Positions 25,682 through 34,134 of a stretch of DNA of 64,000 nucleotides are shown piece after piece (position 1 is the first letter of the stretch; each line of letters begins with the position of its first letter). Source of the DNA: JALHOP01 sp964484195 (GTDB taxonomy: Bacteria; Myxococcota; XYA12-FULL-58-9; JALHOP01); contig CAZAER010000009.1 of NCBI GenBank assembly GCA_964484195.1, positions 62,001 to 126,000 on the forward strand. The letters run 5' to 3'. Position numbers and translations under genes: made by a program. The notes under the pieces are model-generated. The model saw only the letters and a list, made by a program, of their open reading frames with translations. It was not told the DNA's origin and did not search any database.

Positions 25682-27295
25682 CTATACAACTTCGCGAACG
25701 GCGCCGCTATGCTCGAGCACGGCCTCGGCCGCCCGGATGCCATCGACCGCGGCGCTGACGATACCGCCGCCGTAGCCCATGCCTTCGCCCGCGGGATAAA
25801 GCCCGCGAGCGCCGATGGCTTGCATGTCGGTATCATCGCGCGGAACGCGAACCGGAGACGACGTACGCGTCTCGACCCCGATGAGCTTCGCTTCGTTGGT
25901 GATGAAACCGGGGAGCGAACGGTTGAAGCGTTGCATGGCGCGCTTCAAGGCCTCGATGACCGGGACGGGGTAGAGCGTCGTGAGGTCGGCGGCGAGCAGG
26001 CCACGGCGATAGCTGGTCGCGGGGATGTCCGCTGAAACGGTCCCGGCGACGAAGTCCGCGACTCGGCTCGCGGGCGCTACGAAGTCTCCGCCACCCGCGG
26101 CGTAGGCTTTGCGCTCGGCATCGAGCTGGAATTCGACGCCGGCGAAGATACCTTCGTGACCGGCGCGCGCGTAATCGGCCGGACCGACCGACACGACCAA
26201 GGCGCTGTTGGCGTATTTGCCAGAGCGCGATGCGTGACTCATGCCGTTGATGCACAGCTCGCCGGGATGCGTCGGCGTGGTAACCACGACGCCGCCGGGA
26301 CACATGCAGAACGACCAGACACCGCGATCTTCTTCGTTGTAGGTGAGCCGGTAGTCCGCCGCCGGTAGGAAGCCGCGCTCCGATGGTTGGCCATAGCGGA
26401 CATCGTCGATGAGGGCCTGCGGGTGCTCGACACGGAAGCCGACCGCGAAGGGACGACACTCGAGGGGCAGCCCTTGCGCCAAGAGCTTCTGCCAGATCTC
26501 GCGCGCCGAGTGGCCGGTGGCGAGGACGACGCGGGAGACATCGAGCTTCTCGCCGCCGCGCAGCTTCAAAGCGCGCAGCTCGCCATCGCGGATGTCGAAG
26601 TCCTCGAGCGCGGTGTCGAAGCGGAAGGTGACACCGAGCTCGGTGAGGTGGGCGCGGATGTTGCGCAGCAAGCGCACCAGCTTGTCGGTTCCCAGGTGCG
26701 GCCGGTTGTTGATGCGAATCAACGGGTCGGCGCCGCGCTCGACCAAGAGCTCGAGCACGCGGTCGACGCGCGCATCACCGACACGGGTGTAGAGCTTGCC
26801 GTCCGAGTAGGTGCCGGCGCCGCCTTCGCCGTAACAAACGTTGGAATCGGTATCGAGCTCGCCGCGCTGATAGAGGCGGCTCACGGCACGGGTGCGCTCC
26901 TCGACCGCGTGACCGCGCTCGAGGACGATGGGGGCGAGCCCGGCCTCGGCCAAGGTCAGGGCCGCGAACAGACCAGCGGGCCCGGCGCCGACGACCACCG
27001 GCCGCGGGCCATCTGGTACCTTGGCGACGCGATAGCGATAGCGCTCCGCCTGTGTGTAAGGCACGGCCTTGCGCGAGCGCACCAGCTTGCCGGCCACCTT
27101 GTCGTGAAGGTCCGCTGTAACGGTGTAGACGAAGCGCGGCGGGCGTTTGCGCGCATCGAGAGCGCGCTGCAAGATGCGCACGCTCGTGAGATCCCCATCT
27201 CCCAGGCCGCTCTTCTTCAAGAGCGCATGCAGCGCCGGCATCGGGTCGGCCGCCGCTTCCAAGGGGAGCGGGAGCTCGGGGATTTTTACGCGCAT
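25682..27295 (-). CDS. FAD-dependent dehydrogenase-like protein (COG2509)
   Basis: 537 aa. N-terminal alpha/beta domain of about 90 residues (RILQRALDARKRPPRFVYTV), typical of COG2509; then the FAD-binding VVVGAGPAGLFAALTLAEAGL, the conserved CYGEGGAGTYSDGKLYTR, FCMCPGGVVV, and a C-terminal FAD loop GLYPAGEGMGYGGGIVSAA. These cytoplasmic flavoproteins are widespread but of unknown substrate. Ten bases upstream of ddl in the same orientation; the PilZ gene lies 15 bases upstream, so PilZ - COG2509 - ddl may form one transcript. Confidence 0.85.
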   Translation of the reverse strand: MRVKIPELPLPLEAAADPMPALHALLKKSGLGDGDLTSVRILQRALDARKRPPRFVYTVTADLHDKVAGKLVRSRKAVPYTQAERYRYRVAKVPDGPRPVVVGAGPAGLFAALTLAEAGLAPIVLERGHAVEERTRAVSRLYQRGELDTDSNVCYGEGGAGTYSDGKLYTRVGDARVDRVLELLVERGADPLIRINNRPHLGTDKLVRLLRNIRAHLTELGVTFRFDTALEDFDIRDGELRALKLRGGEKLDVSRVVLATGHSAREIWQKLLAQGLPLECRPFAVGFRVEHPQALIDDVRYGQPSERGFLPAADYRLTYNEEDRGVWSFCMCPGGVVVTTPTHPGELCINGMSHASRSGKYANSALVVSVGPADYARAGHEGIFAGVEFQLDAERKAYAAGGGDFVAPASRVADFVAGTVSADIPATSYRRGLLAADLTTLYPVPVIEALKRAMQRFNRSLPGFITNEAKLIGVETRTSSPVRVPRDDTDMQAIGARGLYPAGEGMGYGGGIVSAAVDGIRAAEAVLEHSGAVREVV

Positions 27296-27310
27296 CGTGG
27301 CGTTCGAATA

Positions 27311-27853
27311 CTACCGCGCCTTCTTCTTGGCTACGGGCAGAGCCGCCTTGGGCGCGCCGCCGCTCTTTTCCAGCTGTTTCAGGGCCAGCAGGCGGTTGTC
27401 GCGGTCTTCCCAGAGGTTCAAGACCAGGGCGATGTCCTGGAGCGACAAGACGTTCGCGAGGTGCGGGAACTCGACGATGAAGCGTTCCTCGTAGAAGGAG
27501 CGGATGCGGTCCGAGACGAAGAAGCGCAGCAGGCGTTCGCGGTTCTCGGCGTCGACCTGGGTGAAGATGAGCCCCATGCCGGCTTCGGCGGGGTTCTCCT
27601 CGACGCTCACCGTGTGCTTGATCTCACCGCGGGCGATGAGCTGCTCGCCGGTCTCGAGCTGCATCTCGAGGTTCAGCGGGAACCCGATCGGCAACAAGTA
27701 GCTCGAGTCGAGGAAGATGCCGCCAATGGCGAGGTTGCGGGTGCGGCAGTGGCCCTCGAACTGGATGGCCTTACCCTTGTGCTGCTCGTTCAACCACATG
27801 CGCGTCGGCATCTGGATGTCGATTCGCTCGTGGTCCCGTCGCTCGTTGCTCAT
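27311..27853 (-). CDS. PilZ-domain protein
   Basis: 180 aa. PilZ domain in residues 1-110: RRDHERI near the N-terminus and NLAIGGIFLDS match the Arg motif and the D/NxSxxG motif of c-di-GMP-binding PilZ domains, although the spacing and Ala in place of Ser make binding uncertain. The C-terminal 70 residues form a helical extension ending in a basic Lys/Ala tail (PVAKKKAR). Cytoplasmic. Divergent from the Cys-rich gene with 79 bases between, and followed after 15 bases by the COG2509 gene. Confidence 0.8.
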   Translation of the reverse strand: MSNERRDHERIDIQMPTRMWLNEQHKGKAIQFEGHCRTRNLAIGGIFLDSSYLLPIGFPLNLEMQLETGEQLIARGEIKHTVSVEENPAEAGMGLIFTQVDAENRERLLRFFVSDRIRSFYEERFIVEFPHLANVLSLQDIALVLNLWEDRDNRLLALKQLEKSGGAPKAALPVAKKKAR

Positions 27854-27932
27854 GGGCGCCGATTTACCTTCGGCTCCGAGGGCGCTGCAACTCTTTGCCG
27901 GGACATGAGGTTTACGCTACGGTGCGCCCGCC

Positions 27933-28349
27933 ATGAATCGCACGGAGTTCTTGAGCGAGCTCGGTAAGCTCCAGCGCGCCTACGAGGCCGAGCAACCGAG
28001 CATGGGTTGCATCGCCAGCACCAACGTCCGCGCCTGCTCCCACTGCATGTTCTCGGACGATCTGACCGGTTGCCATCACTGCACGCACTGCTCGAGCTGC
28101 ACCGACAGCACCAACCTGTCGCATTCGACCGGCTGCACCTCGTGCCATTCGTCGGCATATCTCGTGGACTGCACCGGTTGCAGCAAGAGCGCCTATCTCA
28201 TCCGCAGCATCGGTTGCACCGAGTGCAACTACTGCTTCGGCTGTGTCGGACTCGCCAAGAAGGATTTCCACATCCTCAACGTGAAGTACAAACGCGACGA
28301 GTACTTCAAGCAGCTCAAAGTGCTGAAGAAGGAGCTCGGGCTCGCCTAG
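27933..28349 (+). CDS. Cysteine-rich repeat protein
   Basis: 138 aa with at least 15 cysteines, most of them in residues 25-105 as repeated GCxxC or HCxxC units (TGCHHCTHCSSCTD, TGCTSCHSS, DCTGCSKS, IGCTECNYCFGC). The N-terminal 25 residues and the C-terminal 30 (KRDEYFKQLKVLKKELG) are charged helices. No signal peptide, so the cysteines are probably reduced and bind zinc, iron-sulfur or another metal, or they stack as a pentapeptide-like beta-helix. Relatives in myxobacteria carry the uninformative label caib/baif family protein. First gene of a four-gene operon that runs to 31125. Function unknown. Confidence 0.7.
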   Translation: MNRTEFLSELGKLQRAYEAEQPSMGCIASTNVRACSHCMFSDDLTGCHHCTHCSSCTDSTNLSHSTGCTSCHSSAYLVDCTGCSKSAYLIRSIGCTECNYCFGCVGLAKKDFHILNVKYKRDEYFKQLKVLKKELGLA

Positions 28350-28387
28350 TGGGGCCCTCGTTTGTTAGTTAGGGTGTCGGAAGCGTC

Positions 28388-29020
28388 ATGGCAAAACTCG
28401 ATGACCTTTTGAGCGAGCTCGCAAACTTCGACGCCCAGCACGATCTGCAGGGCCTGCGGAAGACGCGCGAGACCATCGTCAGCGAGCATCCGGACAGCGA
28501 AGCGGCCGTCGAGGCGATGTACAAGATTGGCCTCGATCACCTGTTCCGCGAGCGCGACCTCGTCGCCGCGGTGGCGCGTTTCGAGGAAGCTGCGAAACGC
28601 AAGCACCCGTTCTGGTCGGCGGCGGCGCGGACGTCGCTCGGGCTCTGTTATTACCACCAGGGTCGCGGCCAGAAGGCGCTGCTCGAGCTGCGAAAGGTCG
28701 CTTACCCCGAGACGCCGACGTCGCACTCCGTGACCGCCCTGGGCTTCATCGAGAACATCGCCGAACAGTCGGGCCAACCCGACGAAGCCAAGCGCGCCCG
28801 CAAAGATCGTATCAAGCAGCTCGAGCAGCTCATCGACTCTGCCCGCTCTCGCGGACAGGCAGGGGAGCGTGGTTTCTATCTCTACACGCTGGCGCTGGCG
28901 CTACGTGATCAAGGAATCGACGAAGAAAGCGCCAAGACCTTGCTGACCGAGGCGAAAGATCTCGGGCCCGAGGTGCTCGGCGCGGATCTGTTCCGGGCGG
29001 TCGCCAGCGCGCTAGGTTGA
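28388..29020 (+). CDS. Tetratricopeptide-repeat protein
   Basis: 210 aa, all helical. Three to four TPR-like pairs are visible: EAMYKIGLDHLFRERDLVAAVARFEEA, SLGLCYYHQGRGQKALLELRKV, ALGFIENIAEQSGQPDEAKRARKD, and TLALALRDQGIDEESAKTLLTEA. No signal peptide or TM helix. Starts 38 bases after the Cys-rich gene and ends three bases before the GTG of the NTPase gene, so it is very likely a scaffold or adaptor for one of these partners. Confidence 0.8.
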   Translation: MAKLDDLLSELANFDAQHDLQGLRKTRETIVSEHPDSEAAVEAMYKIGLDHLFRERDLVAAVARFEEAAKRKHPFWSAAARTSLGLCYYHQGRGQKALLELRKVAYPETPTSHSVTALGFIENIAEQSGQPDEAKRARKDRIKQLEQLIDSARSRGQAGERGFYLYTLALALRDQGIDEESAKTLLTEAKDLGPEVLGADLFRAVASALG

Positions 29021-29023
29021 GGC

Positions 29024-30163
29024 GTGGGTTTCTACGTTTACCACCGCCCAGTCAGTGGAGCCGGCCTCTTCGTAGGTCGCGAGCTCACCATGCGCTCGCT
29101 GACGAGCGGGCTAGCGTCGAACCGCATGTTCGCCATCTGCGGCGGGCCCAAGCTCGGCCGCACCTCGGTGTTGCAACAGCTCTATGGCGCGAACCAACTG
29201 CAATGGCTGCGCAACCCCAAGGCCGCGAAGCTCGTCCCCATCGTTCTCGACGTCGCGCGCATCAATCCCGGCCAGACCACGCTGCAGGCCTCGCGCAATT
29301 TCGCACAGGCGCTTTGGGAGGCGGTGACGCGCTCGATCAGCGACCCGCGCGTCTACGGCAACAGTACGCCGCCGAAATTTCCAAAGGTCGATTTTCCCCG
29401 AGAGAAAGATCCGTGGGCTCTTTTTCACCGATCGTGTGACGAGCTCTGGAACGGCATTGCGGGCACCCCTGCCTGGGCGCGCACCGCGCTCTTCCTCGAC
29501 AACTGCGACGAGCTGACGACGCGCACCTTCGACAACGCGCTGCCGCCGCTCAATGATTTCCTCCGCTCGAACGTCCAGTACGCTCCGGCGGCTGCCGTCC
29601 TCACTGGCGGACGCATGCTGCGTGAGTTCATCACCGAGAAGACGAGCCCACTGCGCATGGCGCGACCCCTCTTGCTCTCGGTGTTGAAGAACAGCGAGGC
29701 CGACAGCTTGGTGCGCGCCGGCATGCCCGAGGTGACGCCCGAGGGTCTCGAGCTCATCAAGTTCGTGACCGGCCGCCATCCTTATCTCTTGCAGCGCGTG
29801 CTCGGTCAGATGGAGGTGCTGGGCGGCGTCTTCGACGTCGATCAAGCGCTCCAGGGGGCTTGGTCGGAGATCGAGCCGGTGTTCAACGCCATCTGGGACG
29901 AGTTCGATTTGCGGCGCGGCGTTACCTATCGCGGAGCCTATGCCGCGCCCGAGCACGCGCTCATGCAGTACCTCATCGATGCCCGCCGCGAAGTCGTCTT
30001 GAAGGACGCCGAGCGCGACCTCGGTGTGAAGCCGCTCAAGGAGCACGCCGAGTTCCTGGAGTACGTCGGTGTCGCCGATCGGCAGATCCGCGGCGACGTC
30101 ATCCACCTGCGTGCGCCCTTCGACCTGTGGAATCGTTGGTACCTGAACAGGATCATGCATTGA
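29024..30163 (+). CDS. P-loop NTPase of the STAND/archaeal-ATPase kind with altered Walker A
   Basis: 379 aa from GTG 29024. LFVGRELTMRSL at residues 15-26 is the VGRxxE entry motif of MoxR/STAND-like ATPases. The following P-loop reads CGGPKLGRTSVLQQL (residues 39-53), with Arg46 at the position of the invariant Lys. Walker B is likely ALFLDNCDEL near residue 160. The C-terminal 100 residues contain a winged-helix-like region (AEFLEYVGVADRQIRGDVIHLRAP). Cytoplasmic. Coupled to the TPR gene (three bases) and the esterase gene (four-base overlap). Could be a nucleotide-binding switch rather than an efficient ATPase. Confidence 0.75.
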   Translation: MGFYVYHRPVSGAGLFVGRELTMRSLTSGLASNRMFAICGGPKLGRTSVLQQLYGANQLQWLRNPKAAKLVPIVLDVARINPGQTTLQASRNFAQALWEAVTRSISDPRVYGNSTPPKFPKVDFPREKDPWALFHRSCDELWNGIAGTPAWARTALFLDNCDELTTRTFDNALPPLNDFLRSNVQYAPAAAVLTGGRMLREFITEKTSPLRMARPLLLSVLKNSEADSLVRAGMPEVTPEGLELIKFVTGRHPYLLQRVLGQMEVLGGVFDVDQALQGAWSEIEPVFNAIWDEFDLRRGVTYRGAYAAPEHALMQYLIDARREVVLKDAERDLGVKPLKEHAEFLEYVGVADRQIRGDVIHLRAPFDLWNRWYLNRIMH

Positions 30164-31125
30164 GCACGCTCGCCGACCGCCTAGCTGCCGTCGCCATCGA
30201 GCGCGTCTTCACCGGTGCCGCGGCGGTTGCACGCCTGCATCCGCGCGCACGCAAGCAACGCCGCGCTTTGGACATCGTGCACGACGTGCCGTACTTGCCC
30301 GGCCGCAATCGCGCACACCTCCTCGATATCTACCGTCCGACGCGGCACCCGGGACCCTGGCCCGTGGTCGTCTACATCCACGGCGGCAGCTTCCGCATTC
30401 TCTCGAAGGACACGCACTGGATCCCCGGGGTGCAGCTCGCGAGAGCAGGCTTTCTCACCTTCGTGGTCAATTACCGCCTGTCGCCCGCGCATCGCTTCCC
30501 TGCCGCTTTCGAAGACGTCACCGCGGCCATCGAGTGGGTGATGAAAAGCGCTCGCTTCCACGGTGGCGACACCGATCGCTTGGTGCTCGCCGGCGAGTCC
30601 GCTGGAGCGAACTTAGCTCTCGCCTGGAGCATCGCCGCGACCTACGAGCGTCCGGAGCCTTTCGCGCGCCGCGTCTACAACAGCGGTATCGTGCCGACCG
30701 CCATCGCCCCCGCCTGCGGCATGCTGCAGGTGAGCTCGCCGGAGCGCTTCCGCGACGCGAACGATGCGCCGACGGGACGCATCGCCGAGCTCGTGTACGG
30801 GCGCATCGCCGGCGTCGGGGCCGCGTATCTTCCCGATGATCATCCCGACGAGCCGAGCCTCGCGGATCCGCTCTGGGTGCTCGAGGAAGAAACCCGGGCG
30901 CCGGAGCGTTCCTTCCCGGCCGTGACTGCCGGGGTCGGTGACCAGGATCCCATCCGCACCGACACCGAGCGTCTCGACAAGGCGCTGGCGAAGCTAGGCG
31001 TCGATCATGCCGTGCGCGTCTACGAGGGACGGCACGCCTTCCACATGCTGGTTTGGCAAGAGCCCGCTAAGGCGTACTGGCACGATACCGTCGCCTTCTT
31101 GAACGAGCGCGTGCGGCGAGGATAG
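30160..31125 (+). CDS. Alpha/beta-hydrolase esterase (HSL/acetyl-esterase type)
   Basis: 321 aa from TTG 30160, which overlaps the NTPase stop as TTGA. Oxyanion-hole VYIHGGSF, nucleophile elbow LAGESAGANLALA, acid Asp in GVGDQDPIRTD and catalytic His in EGRHAFHM, the hormone-sensitive-lipase arrangement. No signal peptide, so cytoplasmic; acts on ester bonds of small substrates. Last gene of the 27933-31125 operon. Its 3' end overlaps the convergent beta-helix gene by 59 bases. Confidence 0.85.
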   Translation: MSTLADRLAAVAIERVFTGAAAVARLHPRARKQRRALDIVHDVPYLPGRNRAHLLDIYRPTRHPGPWPVVVYIHGGSFRILSKDTHWIPGVQLARAGFLTFVVNYRLSPAHRFPAAFEDVTAAIEWVMKSARFHGGDTDRLVLAGESAGANLALAWSIAATYERPEPFARRVYNSGIVPTAIAPACGMLQVSSPERFRDANDAPTGRIAELVYGRIAGVGAAYLPDDHPDEPSLADPLWVLEEETRAPERSFPAVTAGVGDQDPIRTDTERLDKALAKLGVDHAVRVYEGRHAFHMLVWQEPAKAYWHDTVAFLNERVRRG

Positions 31126-32614
31126 CCGCCAGCACGCCGACGACGAGCCAAGACGAGGCGCCGACCTCGTTGCAAACGCCACTGATGGCCACGCCTCCAC
31201 TCAACGTGTCCTCGGTGTTTTGCGCGGCCTCCGGTGGGGGCGGAGGGGGCGTGTTGGGGTTCGGCGGGCCCGTGATCGTCCCATCGCCGCCTTCTTCCTC
31301 GGTAGGCGCGGGCGGGTCGTCGACGATCGGGGTTCCGGCTTGTGCTTCGTAGGCGCCGACATCGAGCGGGCCCGCCTGGGGCCGTGTCTCACCGGCCGTC
31401 GGGTGGAGATATTGCGCCACCGGCGAGAGGTCGAAGCCGTGCGCGGCTCCGGGGTCGACGCCGTTGTTGATGGCCGGTGACCCCGTGGCGAGGCGCCAAT
31501 CGAAGCCGGCGCGGTTCACCAGCTTGGGGTCGAGGATATGCTGGTTGCCCGAGTAGCTGTAGTCGATGCCCGCTGGAGCGGACGTCGCGCCGTCGAACAG
31601 CGTCAGCTGATCGAGCGCGTCGTCGACGTAGTTGTTGACCACGGTGAAGACGCGCCCGGCCGCGTTCTCGGCCGGATCGAAATTCAAGAGCGTGACTCCG
31701 TCGCCCAAGCCGAGGTTGTTGGCGACGAAGGCTACGCCCGCGCGCGCCGCGAGGATCATCGAGGTGTTCGCCATAGCGGTCGCGCTCACGTAGGTGTTGT
31801 TGACCACGTAGAGCTCGTGCGGCGCGTTGTCGCCATTCTCGCGCGCGAACCAGATGGCGGCGCCCTTGTTCTGACTGTTCGAGCCTTTGTGCAGGAGGTT
31901 GCCGACGATGTAGCCGCGGCCGCCTTGCGGCAGATCGATGAGCGCGCTCGATTGGTCGGTCGTGCCGCCATCGGAGACCGGTAGCTCGTCCATGATGCGA
32001 TTGGCGATGATGAAGCTGTTCAAGGCCCGCGACTTCACCAGGTGCCCTTCCTTGGCATGGTGCGAGTAGCTGTAGCGGAGCGTGAAGCTCTCGACGCTCG
32101 CGCTGATGTAGATGTTGTGCTCGTAGCCCGAGTCGGCGACGCCATTGAAAGCGAGCTCGGTCCGCTCGATGAGCACGATGCTGCCGGTGACGTCGCCGTG
32201 GCCCTCGAGAATGCCGTTTTGGCTGTGGTGCAGGTAAGCGTCGCGCACCGTGAGGTTCTTGCCCTGGAAGCGGATGGCGGCGGCGTTGCCCGAAGCGCCT
32301 TGCGCGCCCGAGATCTCGAGATTGTCGATGGTGAGGTCGTGGACCGTGGGGACCTCGACCACCAGAATGCCTTTGTCGTTCGGAATGTTGCCTGTGAACG
32401 ACAGATGAGGGCGACCGCCCACACCTTTCAGGGTCAGGTTGCTCTTACCTATTTTGACCGCGGTATTGGGGTAATTCCCGGCATCGATCTCGATGGTGTC
32501 GCCGTCCACCGCAGCGTCGATTCCCGCCTGGAGGGTCGTATACGTGCGTCCCGGGCCGACCTGGACGGTCCCGGTGGGCAAGAGCTGTGCGACGAGTACA
32601 GCAGCCAGGAGCAT
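31067..32614 (-). CDS. Secreted right-handed parallel beta-helix protein with MYXO-CTERM-like tail
   Basis: 515 aa from ATG 32614. Signal peptide (LLAAVLVAQLLPTG) followed by GRTYTTLQAGIDAAVDGDTI and a long beta-helix of Asn/Gly-rich coils (about residues 25-440), as in pectate-lyase-like and polysaccharide-binding proteins. Then a Pro/Glu linker (NTPPPPPPEAA) and a C-terminal tail: GVCNEVGASS, a TM helix (WLVVGVLAAILAARA) and RSRRRR. Cys, hydrophobic helix and Arg cluster in that order are the MYXO-CTERM sorting layout, pointing to surface anchoring through the T2SS and a myxosortase. Catalytic residues cannot be assigned. Confidence 0.85.
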   Translation of the reverse strand: MLLAAVLVAQLLPTGTVQVGPGRTYTTLQAGIDAAVDGDTIEIDAGNYPNTAVKIGKSNLTLKGVGGRPHLSFTGNIPNDKGILVVEVPTVHDLTIDNLEISGAQGASGNAAAIRFQGKNLTVRDAYLHHSQNGILEGHGDVTGSIVLIERTELAFNGVADSGYEHNIYISASVESFTLRYSYSHHAKEGHLVKSRALNSFIIANRIMDELPVSDGGTTDQSSALIDLPQGGRGYIVGNLLHKGSNSQNKGAAIWFARENGDNAPHELYVVNNTYVSATAMANTSMILAARAGVAFVANNLGLGDGVTLLNFDPAENAAGRVFTVVNNYVDDALDQLTLFDGATSAPAGIDYSYSGNQHILDPKLVNRAGFDWRLATGSPAINNGVDPGAAHGFDLSPVAQYLHPTAGETRPQAGPLDVGAYEAQAGTPIVDDPPAPTEEEGGDGTITGPPNPNTPPPPPPEAAQNTEDTLSGGVAISGVCNEVGASSWLVVGVLAAILAARARSRRRRYRASTP

Positions 32615-32775
32615 GTGGGTGTACCTCGGTGGGGCCCGTCTCGATGCATCCCCTGTGCCGCCACGGAGCCCGCTTGGCACGCGTTCGCGTGTTATTTGGG
32701 GGCCGCCGCAGGTTGCGGGGCGAGGCGGCGTGGGGTTACTCTCGAGGTTTCCCCCTTCACGGAATTCTCGATTCG

Positions 32776-32780
32776 AGGAG
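32776..32780 (+). promoter_or_regulatory. Shine-Dalgarno sequence for the CNNM/CorC gene
   Basis: AGGAG, ten bases before the TTG at 32791. It decides that start in preference to ATG or GTG further upstream, because the protein then begins three residues before its first TM helix as in the family. Confidence 0.6.
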
Positions 32781-32790
32781 CGTTGGGCCT

Positions 32791-34134
32791 TTGGACCCGT
32801 CAGCCGCGATTGTTGAGTGCATCGTCGTCCTCGCGCTGATTCTCGTGAACGGCTTTTTCGCCATGGCCGAGATGGCCATCGTCTCGTCACGCAGAGGGCG
32901 TCTCAAGCAGGCAGCGGACGAAGGCAACAAGGCTGCTGCCGCGGCTCTCAAGCTCGCCGAAGATCCGACGCAGTTCCTCTCGACGGTGCAAACCGGCATC
33001 ACCTTCGCCGGCATCTTCGCTGGTGCGTACGGTGGTTCCACCATCGCCGGGCGCATCGTGCCGCACGTCGAGCAGTGGCTCGGGCAGTACGCCTACGCGG
33101 TCAGCTTCGGCGCCGTGGTCACCATCATCACGTTCTTGTCGGTGTCTTTGGGTGAGCTCGTCCCGAAACGCTTGGCGCTCATCCACCCCGAGCCCATCGC
33201 GATGGCGACGGTTGGTCTGCTCAACTTCGCGACCAAGATGTTCAAGCCGTTCGTGAAGCTGCTCTCGTTCACCACCAACATGCTCCTGCGCCTCACGCCC
33301 GCGAAAGATCCAGAAGAGCCGTCGGTCACCGACGCCGAGATCAAGGATCTGATGGAGCAGGGCGCCGAGTCCGGTCACTTCCACGAAGCCGAGGCCGAGA
33401 TTGTCACCATGGCGCTGCGCCTGGGTGACCGTCGCGTTTCGTCGCTCATGACCCCACGCGCGGTGATGGACTTCCTCGACGTCGAGGAGTCCGACGACAT
33501 CACCCGCCGCAAGATCATCGACTCACCGCACTCGCGCTTCCCACTCGCCCAGGGCGGCCTCGAGCACATCCTCGGTATCGTGCAGGTGAAAGATCTGCTC
33601 GCGACCCTGCTGGCGCGCGAAAAGATCGACCTCAAGGCGTCCGTTCAAGCGGTGCCGTTCATCCCGCAGAACGCTCAGGCGTTGAAGGCGCTCGAGCTGT
33701 TCAAGAGCTCCGGCGCGGCCATGGCCATCGTCGTCGACGAATACGGCGCCATCACCGGCTTGCTCACCTTGAACGACATCCTCGAGGCGCTGGTCGGTGA
33801 CATCGCCGATATCGACTCCGAGGAAGACCCGGGCGCGGTGAAGCGCGACGACGGCTCCTGGCTCGTCGACGGTATCTTGCCGATCGATCAGCTACGCCAC
33901 CTGCTCGAGATGAACGAGCACCTGCTCGATGGCGAGCACAACACCGTCGCGGGCTTCATGCTCACCCACCTGAACCGCATCGCCAAGGTCGCCGATCACG
34001 TCGAGGTCGAAGGCTATCGCTTCGAGGTCGTCGACATGGACGGCCGCCGCATCGACAAGGTGCTAGTCGTGCCGCCGCCACCGGTTGCGGCCGAGCAGCA
34101 CGGCAGTACCGTCGAGTCCGGTGGCAACGGCTAG
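32791..34134 (+). CDS. CNNM/CorC (hemolysin C-like) membrane transporter with CBS domains
   Basis: 447 aa from TTG 32791. N-terminal CNNM membrane domain with VLALILVNGFFAMAEMAI, SSRRGRLKQAADEG, GEL and GKR-like SLGELVPKRLAL, then a CBS pair (MTPRAVMDFLDVEES, FPLAQGGLEHILGIVQVKDLL, AIVVDEYGAITGLLTLNDIL) and a C-terminal CorC-HlyC domain (SWLVDGILPIDQLRHLL, GYRFEVVDMDGRRIDKVLV). Inner-membrane divalent cation (Mg/Co) exporter family. The frame remains open well upstream, but those residues overlap the start region of the divergent beta-helix gene. Convergent with the endonuclease gene, overlapping by four bases. Confidence 0.92.
   Translation: MDPSAAIVECIVVLALILVNGFFAMAEMAIVSSRRGRLKQAADEGNKAAAAALKLAEDPTQFLSTVQTGITFAGIFAGAYGGSTIAGRIVPHVEQWLGQYAYAVSFGAVVTIITFLSVSLGELVPKRLALIHPEPIAMATVGLLNFATKMFKPFVKLLSFTTNMLLRLTPAKDPEEPSVTDAEIKDLMEQGAESGHFHEAEAEIVTMALRLGDRRVSSLMTPRAVMDFLDVEESDDITRRKIIDSPHSRFPLAQGGLEHILGIVQVKDLLATLLAREKIDLKASVQAVPFIPQNAQALKALELFKSSGAAMAIVVDEYGAITGLLTLNDILEALVGDIADIDSEEDPGAVKRDDGSWLVDGILPIDQLRHLLEMNEHLLDGEHNTVAGFMLTHLNRIAKVADHVEVEGYRFEVVDMDGRRIDKVLVVPPPPVAAEQHGSTVESGGNG

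Noticed and set aside
26387..27967. Plus-strand frame of about 526 codons opposite the COG2509 and PilZ genes
   Set aside because: Both minus-strand genes have family motifs. This frame runs across both of them and the gap between, with no sign of a start or family.
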